Origin: Symbiodinium natans
Lineage: Eukaryota > Sar > Dinophyceae > Suessiales > Symbiodiniaceae
NCBI GenBank assembly: GCA_905221605.1
Contig: CAJNDS010000001.1
Location: 1,716,525 to 1,780,524 of the forward strand
Direction of reading: 5' to 3'
Length of the DNA: 64,000 nt
Shown here piece by piece: positions 1-9,600 of the stretch; within the stretch, counting starts at the first letter, position 1; each line of letters opens with the position of its first letter. Made by a program: the position numbers and the translations under genes. A model generated the notes under the pieces. That model searched no databases, was not told where the DNA came from, and saw only the letters and a program-made list of their open reading frames with translations.

Positions 1-140
1 GGGGCTTTAGGGTTTAGGGTTTAGGGCTTTAGGGTGTAATTGTAGGTCTTGAGGGTTTAGGCGTAGGGATGTTTAGGGTTTAGGGCTGGGGCATGTTCGG
101 GGGTCAGGGTTGGGGGCTTCGGGGAGTTTGTGTGCTCGGG
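1..140. repeat. degenerate TTTAGGG array
   Basis: The window opens inside degenerate TTTAGGG repeats mixed with GGGTTCAG-like variants. Degenerate CCCTAAA-type sequence follows at about 275-355 and 465-480. This is interstitial rather than a chromosome end, because unique sequence and opposite-orientation arrays follow at once. Confidence 0.85.
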
Positions 141-477
141 CTGAGTGTAAGATGCCCCCACGCGCGAGAGCGAAAAAGCTGTGGTGACTTGAAGATTTAA
201 GGCTTGCACGGGCTCTGGGGCTGTTGCAAACTCGGGTCTGTAAAGTTTTCAGAACCGGAACCCTCACAAAGAGAACCCTTAGCCCCTTAAACCCTAAACC
301 CCAAACCCTAAACCCTACTTCAAACCCCAAGCCCTAACCCCCAAACCCTTAACCCTATTCTAGCGGAGCACCCAGCCCAATACCCCCTGAACTCAGGAAT
401 GTACCTTGTAAATTGTGTAGGGATCCTCAATATAACTTAAGGCATATCGTTGGGTATTGCAACCCTAAACCCTAAAC

Positions 478-554
478 CCTTTTGCAAGTCTGCGGAGCTT
501 CAAGGTAACGCCCTCCACTTCCACTTTCTGCAGCGATACCTTGATTCCAGCGTC
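478..554 (-). CDS. candidate exon, unknown protein
   Basis: A 77-nt island lies between a CCCTAAA array on its left and a TTTAGGG array on its right. On minus it starts after AG|G and ends before GTTTAGG. One open frame reads DAGIKVSLQKVEV and on to LKLRRLAK, a plausible soluble charged peptide. No family is recognised. Confidence 0.35.
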
Positions 555-561
555 CTCGCGT

Positions 562-683
562 TAGGGTTTTGGGGTTTAGGTTTAGGTTTCAGGTTTTAGG
601 GTTTAGGGTTTAGGGTATACGGTTTAGGGTTTAGGGTTCAGGGTTTAGGGTTTAGGATTTAGGGTTTAGGGTTTAGAATTTGG
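562..683 (+). repeat. TTTAGGG array
   Basis: About fifteen near-perfect TTTAGGG units with a few single-base variants, right flank of the preceding exon candidate. Confidence 0.9.
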
Positions 684-689
684 GTTGTT

Positions 690-1560
690 GTCAAAATGCT
701 TGTTCCCGAAATTGACGTTAAAGCGGAACTCCCTCGGTGCCGCCTTATGTCCTGAAGGAAAAAGAAGCTGATTGAGATGGAGTAGCAAACGCGACATTTG
801 AAGGATCCAAGCATGATTTCCTAGAAAGGGTGCTAGCGCGGACCATTTTTCAAGCGCTGCTGTCGGACGAGTCGTCACAAGAACTGCTAGTGTTACTGCT
901 ACATACTGCTACTGCTGGAGTTCTGGCGCGAGCGAAGGTTTCTCCGCTGTCGCCACTTGCGGGGCTCGAGCTCCAGCAAGCATAGCACTCTCGGTTCTTT
1001 GTGGTGTGCTAGAAGAGGAATGGGCCATGGTCTGCCGGGGGAGGTTGCGCTGACATTTTGCTAGCGCCGTGCTAGCGCGGCGCTAGCGCAAAACACTGTG
1101 CCGGATTTTCCAAGATCTGATACTACGACGTGATGAACGACGAAAACAAGCCAGGAGCAGCAAATGTACCAAGTATAGCAAGGATATCGTTTCTTTCTTG
1201 TCATCGTTTTTCCTAGAAGAACTTCTATCCTGGCAACAGGGGCCACGTCAATTCATAACGAAGAGGCGCGGGGTTATTACACCACCCCGGATGTTGTACG
1301 CATATTTCGGGTGGTGCGCCTGGCTGGGCCTTCTCAATCAATCTCTGTTGGGTTCGCTTAGTGGTGGTGACATGCGAAATTTGAAATAATGTTTCTTACT
1401 CTTACCTAGCGTGAACCTAGCGTTTTCCTAGCGCCACACTGGGGTTTTAGGGGATCCCCCTCGGTGCCGCCTTATAGCAAAGACATGAAATCAGACCGGC
1501 CAAACCAATTAATGTAATTTAAAGTAACTGAGCAGACACGCGAATTTTGAACGCAACCCA
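690..1560. other. array-free unique stretch, nature unknown
   Basis: About 870 bases with almost no telomeric repeats. A short motif containing CCCTCGGTGCCGCCTTAT occurs near both ends (about 725-747 and 1453-1478), as if bounding an inserted element. Many CTAGCG words occur inside. A plus-strand open frame (1198-1389) matches no family I know. No convincing gene is seen. Confidence 0.4.
1056..1093. repeat. perfect-arm hairpin built of GCTAGCG
   Basis: Inverted repeat: arm TTTTGCTAGCGCCG, a short spacer that also contains GCTAGCG, and the complementary arm CGGCGCTAGCGCAAAA. Confidence 0.7.
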
Positions 1561-1627
1561 TTTAGGGTTTAGTGTTTAGGGTTTGCTTAGGAATCCTTCA
1601 TCCCTGCACCCCTCGGGTTTGCCAGGG

Positions 1628-1629
<2 letters not shown>

Positions 1630-1668
<39 letters not shown>
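1630..1668. repeat. poly-G homopolymer
   Basis: An uninterrupted run of roughly 39 G. Such runs recur in the window (16.5, 36.56 and 63.9 kb) and their lengths are prone to sequencing error. Confidence 0.9.
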
Positions 1669-1669
<1 letters not shown>

Positions 1670-1894
1670 GGGAGGGTGTTGGGGGATGTCCGGTTTAGCG
1701 AGGTTTTAGAGTATGTGGGTAAAAAGGGGCCCTGAACCCTAAACCCTAAACCCTAAACCGCCCTAAACCCCAAACCCTGATACCTAAACCCTGGCGAGTC
1801 GAAGGCCGATCAGTATCAATATCAATTTAAATACATATATACATAATGCGGTTATGTTTGTGAGTATTGTGCTATTGTTTTTGTTGGTATTATT

Positions 1895-1972
1895 CTTCTT
1901 CGTGTTGCTATTGTTATTGTTATTGTTATTGTTATTTTTATTGTTATTGTTATTGTTATTCTTCTTCTTAGT
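1895..1972. repeat. TTATTG-rich microsatellite
   Basis: Imperfect repeats of TTATTG/TTGTTA. They produce an asparagine-rich open frame on minus that is not a gene. Confidence 0.85.
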
Positions 1973-2104
1973 ATTATGATTAATCATGGATATATGTGTA
2001 TGTTTTTTTATTCATGTTATTATCGTTTTTGTTTACCATTTTGTTGCTATTATTATAGCTTTATATAAATATATGTATGTACAACTATATGTAAATATGT
2101 ATAC

Positions 2105-2288
2105 GCCTGCATGTATGTATGTATGTATGTAGGTATGTATGTATGTGTGTATGTATGTATGTGTGTATGTGTGACTGTGTGTGTGTGTGTGCATGTGCGT
2201 GTGCGTGTGCGTGTGCGCGTGCGTGCGCGTGCGCGCGCGCGCTGCGTGCCTGCGTGCCTGCGTGCCTGCGTGCCTGCGTGCCTGCGTG

Positions 2289-2344
<56 letters not shown>

Positions 2345-2383
2345 CGTGCGTGCGTGCGTGCGTGCGCGCGCGCGCGCGCGCGC

Positions 2384-2426
<43 letters not shown>

Positions 2427-2493
2427 CGGGTGTGCGGGTGTGCGGGTGTGCGGGTGTGCGGGTGTGCGGGTGTGCGGGTGTGCGGGTGTGCGG

Positions 2494-2528
<35 letters not shown>

Positions 2529-2660
2529 TGTATGTGCGTATGTTAAATACAAACAAACATACATACATACATACATACATACGTACATACATACGTACAT
2601 ACATACAAACATTGCATGCATGAATGCATGCATGCATGCATACATACATACATACACAGA
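2105..2660. repeat. complex compound microsatellite
   Basis: A chain of purine-pyrimidine alternating repeats: (GTAT)n, (TG)n, (TGCG)n, about fifteen TGCC units, (TGCG)n, (CG)n, (TG)n, an eight-base unit GTGTGCGG repeated about nine times, (TG)n, then (CATA)n and (GCAT)n. It is open in several frames on both strands, giving low-complexity Cys/Val/Arg or His/Thr/Arg ORFs that are artefacts. Long TG and CG stretches are Z-DNA-prone. Confidence 0.95.
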
Positions 2661-2769
2661 AGTACATATTATGTGTGCTTTGGGGGTTCAAGGAGTACGG
2701 GCTTGCCAATGCTTGCCAAAATGCAAGAGAAGAAAAGTCACTAGAGCATCGAACAAAAACCAAAGGGTA

Positions 2770-2826
2770 ACCCTACTACTCCCTAAGGCTCCCTAAGCTT
2801 CCCTAGGCCCCCCCCCCCCACCCGGC
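2770..2826. mobile_element. partial repeat of family H
   Basis: Contains CTCCCTAAGGCTCCCTAAG followed by a C run. The reverse complement matches repeats at about 24940-25045 and 34660-34765, and a same-strand relative lies at 45298-45370. Confidence 0.5.
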
Positions 2827-2830
2827 CTCT

Positions 2831-2937
2831 ACACCCCAAACCCTAAACCCTAAACCCTAAACCCTAAACCCTAAACCCTAAACCCTAAACCCTAAACCCT
2901 AAACCCTAAACCCTAAACCCTAAACCCTAAACCCTAC
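2831..2937 (-). repeat. CCCTAAA array
   Basis: About fifteen perfect CCCTAAA units, immediately left of the exon candidate at 2967-3030. Confidence 0.95.
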
Positions 2938-2966
2938 ACCCGCCCTTTCCAACCCCACAACTTTAC

Positions 2967-3030
2967 GAAGGCGGTTGACAAAAACCAGGGGGTCCTCCGA
3001 GCCACTGGCTTGGGAGTTGCTGTCCGAAGC
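2967..3030 (-). CDS. candidate exon, unknown protein
   Basis: Minus-strand island with acceptor GATGAG|G and donor GTAAAG. Its frame reads ASDSNSQASGSEDP then LVFVNRL. It is flanked by a CCCTAAA array (left) and a TTTAGGG array (3057-3115, right). The antisense frame is also open, so strand is inferred from splice signals. No family recognised. Confidence 0.35.
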
Positions 3031-3342
3031 CTCATCGTCGATTCAGGTGTCGACTAGGGTTTACGGTTTAGGGTTTAGGGTTTAGGGTTTAGGGTTAGGG
3101 GTTAGGGTGCAGGGCTTAAGCCCTCAACCCCTGGAAGCCGCCGCTGGCAGGTGAATCCTGAAACCCCTCCACCCTTTCACACCTGAACCTATAAACTTGC
3201 TAGTGCCTCATTCTACACGAACCTAGGATTCGACAAGGCGCATAAGGGAACCTCGACCCCCGAGAAAAAGGGGATAAGGGCACTCCTGGCATCCCTTAGT
3301 TGCTGAAACCATGAGCCCCCCCCCCCCCCCCCAAAAAAAAAA

Positions 3343-3416
3343 AAAGTACACTTTCAGTTCTATAGGGGATTATAGTATCCCAGAAAGTGTAAGGTGTACT
3401 CACTCAGCTGCTAAGA
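3343..3416. mobile_element. palindromic element family F, copy 1
   Basis: Contains TTCTATAGGGGATTATAGTA within arms related to AAGTGTACACTTT. A close copy lies at 39402-39475, including the shared tail CTCACTCAGCT(A/G)CTAAGA. Probably a small non-autonomous element. Confidence 0.65.
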
Positions 3417-3590
3417 CCCTATGAATCTTACTATGTAATCTTCAACCACTTTTCCACGACATGGAACCCAGACCGGTATCGAGCCGAGAGGTCTCGCCAG
3501 GCCGCTGGCCTTATTATATGGGTCCCTAAACCCCTCAACCCGAATTAAACCTTAAACCCTTCACCCTAATCCCTAATCCTAAACCCTAAA

Positions 3591-3695
3591 CAGAGAAGTG
3601 TAGTGGGCCATGCTAAGGACCATCCAGCGATCGTTAGAAACCGCACCGAAGCGCACAAGTATCCAGAATAATTTAGCGTCGTGATCGATGGCTGC
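3591..3695 (-). CDS. candidate exon, unknown protein
   Basis: The minus strand is open for about 35 codons, reading AIDHDAKLFWILVRF and on to RWMVLSMAHYTSLF. The plus strand also has an open frame ending in a stop, so strand is uncertain. No family recognised. Confidence 0.3.
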
Positions 3696-3794
3696 TCAAC
3701 CATTCCACCCCCCTTGGCCCCCGTTGACCATTGAAGCGGGGACCGCTTTGGGTTTAGGGTTTAGGGCTTACAAACTGGGTAAACACTTAACACG

Positions 3795-3990
3795 CTGTAC
3801 CCCCTAAAACCCTAAAGCCTCAAACCCTAAAGACCCCAAACACTCAACGCCCTAAAGCCCCAGAGCCCAAAGCCCTACAGCCCTACAGCCCTACAGCCCT
3901 ACAGCCCTACAGCCCTAAAGCCCTGAAGCCCTAAGGCCCTAAAGCCCGAAAGCCCTAAAGGCCTAAAGCCCTAAACCCCAAACACATAAA
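3795..3990 (-). repeat. degenerate CCCTAAA array with 8-mer blocks
   Basis: CCCTAAAG and CCCTACAG octamers predominate, with five tandem CCCTACAG copies near 3873-3912. Confidence 0.85.
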
Positions 3991-4311
3991 ACCCGAAGCC
4001 CCTAAACCTTGCCCCTACTGTAGGGGCTTTAATAAGTAAACAAAGTGGCTTTGGGGGGGGTCATTATAGTATACTAATCTAGGGACCCTCAAGGGAATAT
4101 GATTAGCATTTTTTCGAAAACCCTAAAACCCCTCAACCCCAAGGCCTCCCCCTCGCGGATGCAGCGCCCCTAAACCCTAAACCCTAAACCCTAAACCCTA
4201 AACCCTGAACCCTGAACCCTAAACCCCCCAAGGCCTCCCCCTCACGGGTGCAGCGCTCCATATCCAGCAGGTTCGAGGCGAAGACTCCTCGCTCCTTGGG
4301 CTGCTAGGGGT

Positions 4312-4450
4312 TATCCCTAAACCCTAAACCCTAACCCTAAACCCTAAACCCTAAACCCTAAATAAACCCTAAACCCTAAACCCTAAACCCTAAACCCTAA
4401 ACCCTAAACCCTAAACCCTAAACCCTAAACCCTAAACCCTAAACCCTAAC
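4312..4450 (-). repeat. CCCTAAA array
   Basis: About twenty units, interrupted once by CCCTAAATAAA. Confidence 0.95.
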
Positions 4451-4739
4451 TAAACTAAAGGTCCTTAAGGTAGTATAAGGGCCAGATTAGGAGTACATTA
4501 AGGGGAACCCTTTCTCGGTACAACCTTAGGGGTACGAGTCTTCATCCCTTGAGGGCGTTCGCTTCCCCACCCAAAGGGTGCATGCAACCGTCGGGGTTTA
4601 GGGTTCAGGGTTTAGGGTTTAGGGTTTAAGTTTGGGGTTTGGGCCGGGGTTTGGGGTTTAGGTGCTTGGGGGTTTGGGGTTAGGGGTTAAGGGTCTAGGG
4701 TTTGGGGGTTTAAGGTTTAGGGTTTGGTGTTTAGGTTAG

Positions 4740-5045
4740 GGGTCTAGGATGCAGGCCTATAGAAACAACGGCAGCAACGTAGACCCCAAGGAGCTTTGTG
4801 GTACATTTGCACAAGCAAAAGTGGCTGCAGTTCTTTGCAGACCGTCTCGAAGAAGCTCCCTGGAGACAATCTACGTCGAAACGAATTGCTGTGAATTCAC
4901 CGGCCAAGCCTTTGACGGTGAAAGCTTCTGGGTGGTTCTCCAAATTCGGGTCCTTTTTCGGGTCCCTATATGTACGGCACACTATGGAAAGGACCCCTAA
5001 GGGACCCCAATTTAGAGAACTACCCTTCTGGCATTTTTAAAGATG
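4740..5045. other. unique block open in three frames
   Basis: About 300 bases between a TTTAGGG array and unique sequence. It is open in two plus frames (about 4749-5000 and 4798-5040) and one minus frame (about 4731-4982), each 80 or more codons. The composition looks coding, but the frames conflict and none is recognised. One exon probably lies here, strand undetermined. Confidence 0.35.
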
Positions 5046-5582
5046 TGCATCTCCGATCTCGAACAACGTACGTTGACTTCGTAAAGCCTCTGTACGGTTT
5101 ACCTGCATTCCTTTGCTCAAACCATACAAATACATAAAATAAATAGATGTACCCCCAATGCGATGACTATATGAACATCTTGAGACAATTAATTTCTTTA
5201 ACCTTTTTTCAGCAAGGGCGGGGCTGAGGTATGGGCTCAGGATTTAGGGTTTGGGCTTCAGGCAGGCATGGAGGGCGCCTGACTGTCAATGAGGCGACAC
5301 CACCCCAACTCGAAATGCCAAAGGCCGCCTAAACCTCCCTAAGCCTACGCTCCAAATCCCTACAACCATGAACCCCTGACCTTTGCCCTGAAGCCCTGAA
5401 CCCTTAATTCCCCCCTAAACCCCTGAACCCGAAACACTAAAAGCTCTAAACCCCGCAATCCTGAGCCCTGAACCCTAAACCCTAAAGCCCTGACCGTAAA
5501 GGATTTTAGGATTTAGGATTTAGGATTCAGGATCTAGGATTTAGGATTTAGGGTTTAGGGCGGGCTACTATGAACTTTTCAG

Positions 5583-5670
5583 GTCGGGCTTCCCAGACGA
5601 CGTCTACGTCCTGCAGCTGCACCTCACAGCCAGCGAGGGGGCCCCAACAGAAACACATTGGCAAATTAAG
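5583..5670 (+). CDS. candidate plus-strand exon
   Basis: Acceptor TTTTCAG|G and donor AAG|GTTTAGG enclose 88 nt on plus. The frame reads SGFPDDVYVLQLHL and on to EGAPTETHWQIK, more protein-like than the open minus frame (VQLQDVDVVWEARPEK). This is the best plus-strand exon in the window and conflicts with the otherwise minus-directed layout. No family recognised. Confidence 0.35.
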
Positions 5671-5699
5671 GTTTAGGGTTTAGGGTTTAGGGTTTAGGG

Positions 5700-5965
5700 T
5701 TTAGGGTTTACGGTTCGGGTTCAGGGTTTTCAGGCTTCAGAGTGTAGGGTTCGGGGTTTTGGGTTCAGGCTTAGGGTTCGTGTTCAGGGTTCAGGCTTCA
5801 GAGTGTAGGGTTCGGGGCTTTGGGTTCGGGCTTCAGAGTGTAGGGTTCGGGGCTTTGGGTTCAGGCTTCAGAGTGTAGGGTTCGGGTTCAGGGTTCAGGC
5901 TTCAGAGTGTAGGGTTCGGGTTCAGGGTTCAGGCTTCAGAGTGTAGGGTTCGGGTTCAGGGTTCA
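5700..5965. repeat. higher-order tandem repeat of telomere-derived unit
   Basis: About six copies of a 35-55 bp unit containing CAGGCTTCAGAGTGTAGGG, built from degenerate TTTAGGG-like words. It is a local tandem amplification of a drifted array. Confidence 0.85.
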
Positions 5966-6116
5966 AACCTAAACCCTAAACCCTAAACCCTAAACCCTGA
6001 ACCCTAAACGCTTTCGGGCTCAGGAAGCGGGCCCACTCTGGGTGCTAGGCTTACGTGGGGATGGGAGGTTGGGGACTCAGGCTGAACCCATGGACGCTAA
6101 ACCCTAAGACGCTAGA

Positions 6117-6312
6117 CCCTCAACTACTGTTTGCTTAAGAACCCCAAAAGAATAATAATAAAAAAAGATAATCCCAATATTAACCAAAAAAAAGGAAGAA
6201 TAACTCATAATAACAGACATGATAGTCCCAATATTGACCTTAAAAAGGAAGAATACTTCCATTTTTTTGGGTTCTACGCCAGACCCTCAGCTACTGTTTG
6301 CTTAAGAACCAA
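6117..6312. repeat. imperfect direct duplication
   Basis: The phrase CTACTGTTTGCTTAAGAACC occurs at about 6125 and 6291. Between them, TCCCAATATT(A/G)ACC followed by an A-rich GGAAGAATA is repeated twice. Nature unknown. Confidence 0.6.
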
Positions 6313-6356
6313 GCCTTGGGTTCCCGTACAGGCTAATCTAGTCACGGGCGCAGGGG

Positions 6357-6477
6357 AGGGTTTAGGGTTTAGGGTTTAGGGTTTAGGGTTTAGGGTTTAG
6401 GGTTTAGGGTTTAGGGTTTAGGGTTTAGGGTTTAGGGTTTAGGGTTTAGGGTTTAGGGTTTAGGGTTTAGGGTTTAG
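6357..6477 (+). repeat. TTTAGGG array
   Basis: About seventeen perfect TTTAGGG units. Confidence 0.95.
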
Positions 6478-6490
6478 ACCCCCTGGGCCT

Positions 6491-6541
6491 TCTCGATGAC
6501 AACATGGTTGCCAAAGGAAGCGATGTAGGTGGCCATGTCCT
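6491..6541 (-). CDS. candidate 51-nt exon
   Basis: Acceptor TTCAG|G and GC donor (AAG|GCCCAG) enclose exactly 17 codons in phase 0 on minus: DMATYIASFGNHVVIEK. Size and splice signals match the proven light-harvesting exons. The array on its left is TTTAGGG, not CCCTAAA, an exception to the usual flank rule. Family unknown. Confidence 0.4.
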
Positions 6542-6889
6542 GAAGGATTGCTTTAGGGTTTAGGGTCTAGGGTTTAGGGTTTTAGGGTTTTAGGGTTTAG
6601 GGTTGAGGGTTTGAGGCTGTTGGGATCTTTTGGGTTTGTGGAAAGAAACCCGGCTCACGACGGCCGAGACCTTAAATAGGGTGTAGGGTTTAGGGTTGCC
6701 ATTGGGGGGTTGACGAACATAGGGGACCGCCAATATAACCACCAAATACTATAAGGTTCCCTTATAGAGGGACCCCAATAACTTCGGAAACCCCCATTTG
6801 GGCACCCTAGACGTGCAACAGCGGCAATCCTCCAACTACTACGACGAATCCCGAAACCCTACTACCCTAAAGGCATGCAGGTGTGATAA

Positions 6890-7015
6890 ACCCCAAACCC
6901 CAAACCCTAAACCCTAAACCCTAAACCCTAAACCCTAAACCCCAAACCCTAAAAACCCTAAACCCTAAACCCTAAACCCTAAACCCCAAACCCTAAAAAC
7001 CCTAAACCCTAAACC
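6890..7015 (-). repeat. CCCTAAA array
   Basis: About seventeen units with CCCCAAA and CCCTAAAAA variants. Confidence 0.95.
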
Positions 7016-7090
7016 TATAGCTGCCAAGGCGAGGGGCGATATCCACTAATGTCCGGCCCACGTGCCTCTCAGGGCTCGGGAGAGTCCGGG
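7015..7090 (-). CDS. candidate exon, unknown protein
   Basis: Flanked left by CCCTAAA and right by TTTAGGG. The minus frame reads TLPSPERHVGRTLVDIAPRL. Splice sites are not unique. Family unknown. Confidence 0.3.
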
Positions 7091-7111
7091 GCTTCAGGAA
7101 CTGAGGGGGCT

Positions 7112-7220
7112 CTGGTTTAGGGTTTAGGGTTTAGGGTTTAGGGTTTAGGGTTTAGGGTTTAGGGTTTAGGGTGTAGGGTTTAGGGTTTAGGGTTTAGGGT
7201 TTAGGGTTTAGGGTTTAGGA
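7112..7220 (+). repeat. TTTAGGG array
   Basis: About fifteen units with a single TGTAGGG variant. Confidence 0.95.
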
Positions 7221-7679
7221 ATGCCCTGGGCCCCTAAACCGCCGGGCTTCGGGATTTCGGGGTGGGGCTCAGGTTTGGGCGAAACCCTCTAACCTTCGAC
7301 ACCCACACTCCGAATTTCTACACAAACTTAAACCTATGGAGCGTTTGGGGTCAGCGTTTTCGGGTTTAGGGTTTAGGGTTTAGGGTTTAGGGTTTAGGGT
7401 TGTGTGCCTAGTGTGTAGGAAAGCCAACAGAGAAAGAGCCACCACGACTGTCCTCAAAAGAGGTGTAGAGGGTTGCCGAAACCCTGATTCCTAAGCTCAC
7501 GGGGGTCAAGACATCGTACCCCCAAGGTTGTATCCTGAAAAGATTCCCTTTGGGGTTTAGGGCTTAGGTCTTTCTTTTTCTATGGCCCTCCTTCAAGAGG
7601 ATTTCTAAAAAGGGTTTAGGGTTTAGGGGTTGAGGGTTTAGGGTTTCCCCTCAAGAATCTCCAAAAAGGGTCCCCAAAC

Positions 7680-7752
7680 CCACGGGAAGAACCTGAGGGC
7701 CCCCAACGTAAGAACCCCATGACCCCGAAGTCGACCGCACAGGCTTCCCAAA
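7680..7752 (-). CDS. candidate exon, unknown protein
   Basis: The minus frame reads EACAVDFGVMGFLRWGPSG. Right flank is CCCTAAA. Splice sites unresolved. Confidence 0.25.
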
Positions 7753-7992
7753 ACCCTAAACCCTAAACCCTAAACCCTAAACCATAAACCCTAAATCCTA
7801 AACCCTAAACCCTAAGCCCTAAACCCTAAACCCTAAACCCTAAACCCGAAACCAACCGCAGCCCTTTCATCGTCCAAGCCTAAGCTTTGGACCTTAAACG
7901 CTCCCCACAAATCCTAAACCTAGCTTAAGCCACCCTAAACCCTAAACCCTAAACCCTAAACCCTAAACCCTAAACCCTAAACCCTAAACCCC
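7750..7992 (-). repeat. two CCCTAAA arrays
   Basis: Arrays at 7750-7855 and 7930-7992, separated by about 75 unique bases. Confidence 0.95.
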
Positions 7993-8024
7993 TCATGCCG
8001 TAGACCGAAGGGCCCCTTGATTAC

Positions 8025-8087
8025 CACAAGCTGCCAGGCCCAAGGGGCAAGAAGTAGTCCGACCAGTAGCCCGGCGGGTTGTAGATC
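8025..8087 (-). CDS. candidate 63-nt exon
   Basis: Acceptor AAAG|G and donor TG|GTAATC enclose 63 nt on minus. The frame reads IYNPPGYWSDYFLPLGPGSL, aromatic-rich and protein-like. Left flank CCCTAAA, right flank TTTAGGG, as around the proven exons. Family unknown. Confidence 0.4.
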
Positions 8088-8276
8088 CTTTAAGGAGGGC
8101 TTAGGGTTTAGGGTTTAGGGCCTGTTAAGGGTTTAGGGTTTAGGGTTTAGGGCTTAGGAGGGATTCCAGGGGTTATACAGAGCTTTTGTTGGGCTACCTG
8201 AGATTTTGCTTACATGGAGGCTTGTTCAGGTTAAAGGTCTAGAAGGGGCCGACTGCTGCTGGGGCTACACAGGTTC

Positions 8277-8360
8277 GGATGTTCCCCCTTATATTAATGC
8301 GATTGGCATAGGGCGTACTATAGTCCCAATTAAGGACTGTTGAAAAAAGGGCAACATCCC
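8277..8360. mobile_element. MITE family A, copy 1
   Basis: Starts GGATGTTCCCCCTTATA and ends AAGGGCAACATCCC, with AAGGACTGTT inside. The ends form imperfect terminal inverted repeats. It lies between a TTTAGGG array and a CCCTAAA array. Other copies: 9480-9553, 15138-15234, 44018-44114 and a diverged one at 44891-44972. Confidence 0.75.
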
Positions 8361-8482
8361 AACCCTAAACCCAAACCTAACCCCTAAACCCTGAACCTAA
8401 ACCCCAAACCCTACACCCTAAACCTCAAATCCTAGACACCTAAACCCTAAACCCTAAACCCCCAACCCTAAATCCTGAACCC

Positions 8483-8559
8483 TCCCCGCCATCTCTGGCC
8501 CTAAAGCAGGCCAGGTGCGTCAGGTCGTGAACTTCGACGACGCCCTCATGGACGATCAC
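8483..8559 (-). CDS. candidate exon, unknown protein
   Basis: After AGAG|G the minus frame reads VIVHEGVVEVHDLTHLACF. GC-rich third positions and a strong hydrophobic/charged pattern look coding. The plus frame is also open. Donor not fixed. Confidence 0.35.
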
Positions 8560-8827
8560 CTCTCAAGATTCGTAAACCCTAAGCCCTAAACCGGGTTCAG
8601 GGTTTAGGGTTTAAGGCTTAGGGTTTAGGTTTCACTGTTTACGGTTTAGGGTTCGGGGTTTGGGGTCCCTAAGCCCCAAACCCTAAACCCCAAAGCCCTG
8701 CGCGTCTAGAGTTCAGACTCAGGATGCCTAAGCCAACTGCGCCGGTGTGTGGCAACAGTTCGCTAAAAAAAAAACTCCTCCCCCAAACCAAACCTTGGGA
8801 TGTTCCCAACCTTAAACAAAAAACAGA

Positions 8828-8942
8828 ACTTGGCTGACTTCTGAACCCCTGCTAAAAGTTTAACATTTAGGCTCCTTATTGAGAGTTTCTGCAAAAACAC
8901 AAAAAGTTAAAGTCCTAAGAGCCAGCCAGAAGAAAGCCAAGA
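8828..8942. mobile_element. MITE family D, copy 1
   Basis: About 115 bp with imperfect terminal inverted repeats (CTTGGCTGACTTCTG against CAGAAGAAAGCCAAG). Closely matches 24768-24882 and has a 3' fragment at 12084-12122. Confidence 0.8.
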
Positions 8943-9051
8943 GAACGTGGCAAACAAGAATACCCAAACAAGTCCGCTCAAGCCCCAACACCCTAGACCC
9001 TAGACCCTAAAACCCTAGACCCTGAACCTAATAATACGTAACATAGAACAC

Positions 9052-9154
9052 GGCGTCCCGAACCGAAACGGCAGCGAGGCGCTTTGACGGCACCGAAGTC
9101 GGTGTCCACTCCAAGGAAACCTTAGGCTTCGCGGGTGCACTCTCATCTTCGGGC
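9052..9154 (-). CDS. candidate 103-nt exon
   Basis: Acceptor CCTAG|G and donor GCC|GTGTTC enclose 34 codons on minus, reading PEDESAPAKPKVSLEW and on to SKRLAAVSVRDA. This is one of the longer unambiguous frames in the left part. Left flank CCCTAGA-type, right flank TTTAGGG. Family unknown. Confidence 0.4.
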
Positions 9155-9342
9155 CTAGGGGTTAGGGTTGAGGGTTTAAGGTCTGGGGTATAGGGTTTAG
9201 GGTTCGAGGTAAAGGGTGGAGTTTAGGGTTTAGGGTTCAATGCTTTAGGGTGAAGCCTTGAACATCAGCTTCTAAGGACTCTCCTTTCTACTTGGAGGTT
9301 CATGGGCACCCAGGGTCCCAATTGTAAGTCTACTTGCAACCT

Positions 9343-9402
9343 GGTTTAGGGTTTAGGGTTTAGGGTTTAGGGTTTAGGGTTTAGGGTTTAGGGTTTAGGG
9401 GC
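9343..9402 (+). repeat. TTTAGGG array inside a palindrome
   Basis: Eight units inserted between the arms of an imperfect palindrome (about 9290-9470: left arm with AATTGTAAGTCTACTTGCAACC, right arm with ACAATCGGGTTGTAAGTACC). The array seems to occupy the loop of a family G-like element. Confidence 0.65.
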
Positions 9403-9479
9403 TTTTAAGCACAATTACAATCGGGTTGTAAGTACCCTGAACCTCTAAGTAGGGTGTCTGGGCCCAACCACCATAGTTT

Positions 9480-9553
9480 GATGTTCCCCTTTATACTAAC
9501 AGGGGGGGTGCTGTAATCCCTATTCAGGACTGTTAGGATAAGGGGGAACATCC
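9480..9553. mobile_element. MITE family A, copy 2
   Basis: ATGTTCCCCTTTATACTAAC at the left, AGGACTGTTAGGATAAGGGG then GAACATCC at the right. Same ends as 8277-8360. It is flanked on the right by CCCTAAA/CCCTGAA repeats. Confidence 0.75.
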
Positions 9554-9600
9554 AAACTCTAAACCCTGAACCCTGAACCCTGAACCCTAAACCCTAACCA

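Noticed and set aside
1784-1987. Asn-rich minus ORF
   Set aside because: Translation of TTATTG repeats.
2053-2796. Several 120-236 residue ORFs on both strands
   Set aside because: Pure by-products of the compound microsatellite (Cys/Val/Arg and His/Thr/Arg low complexity).
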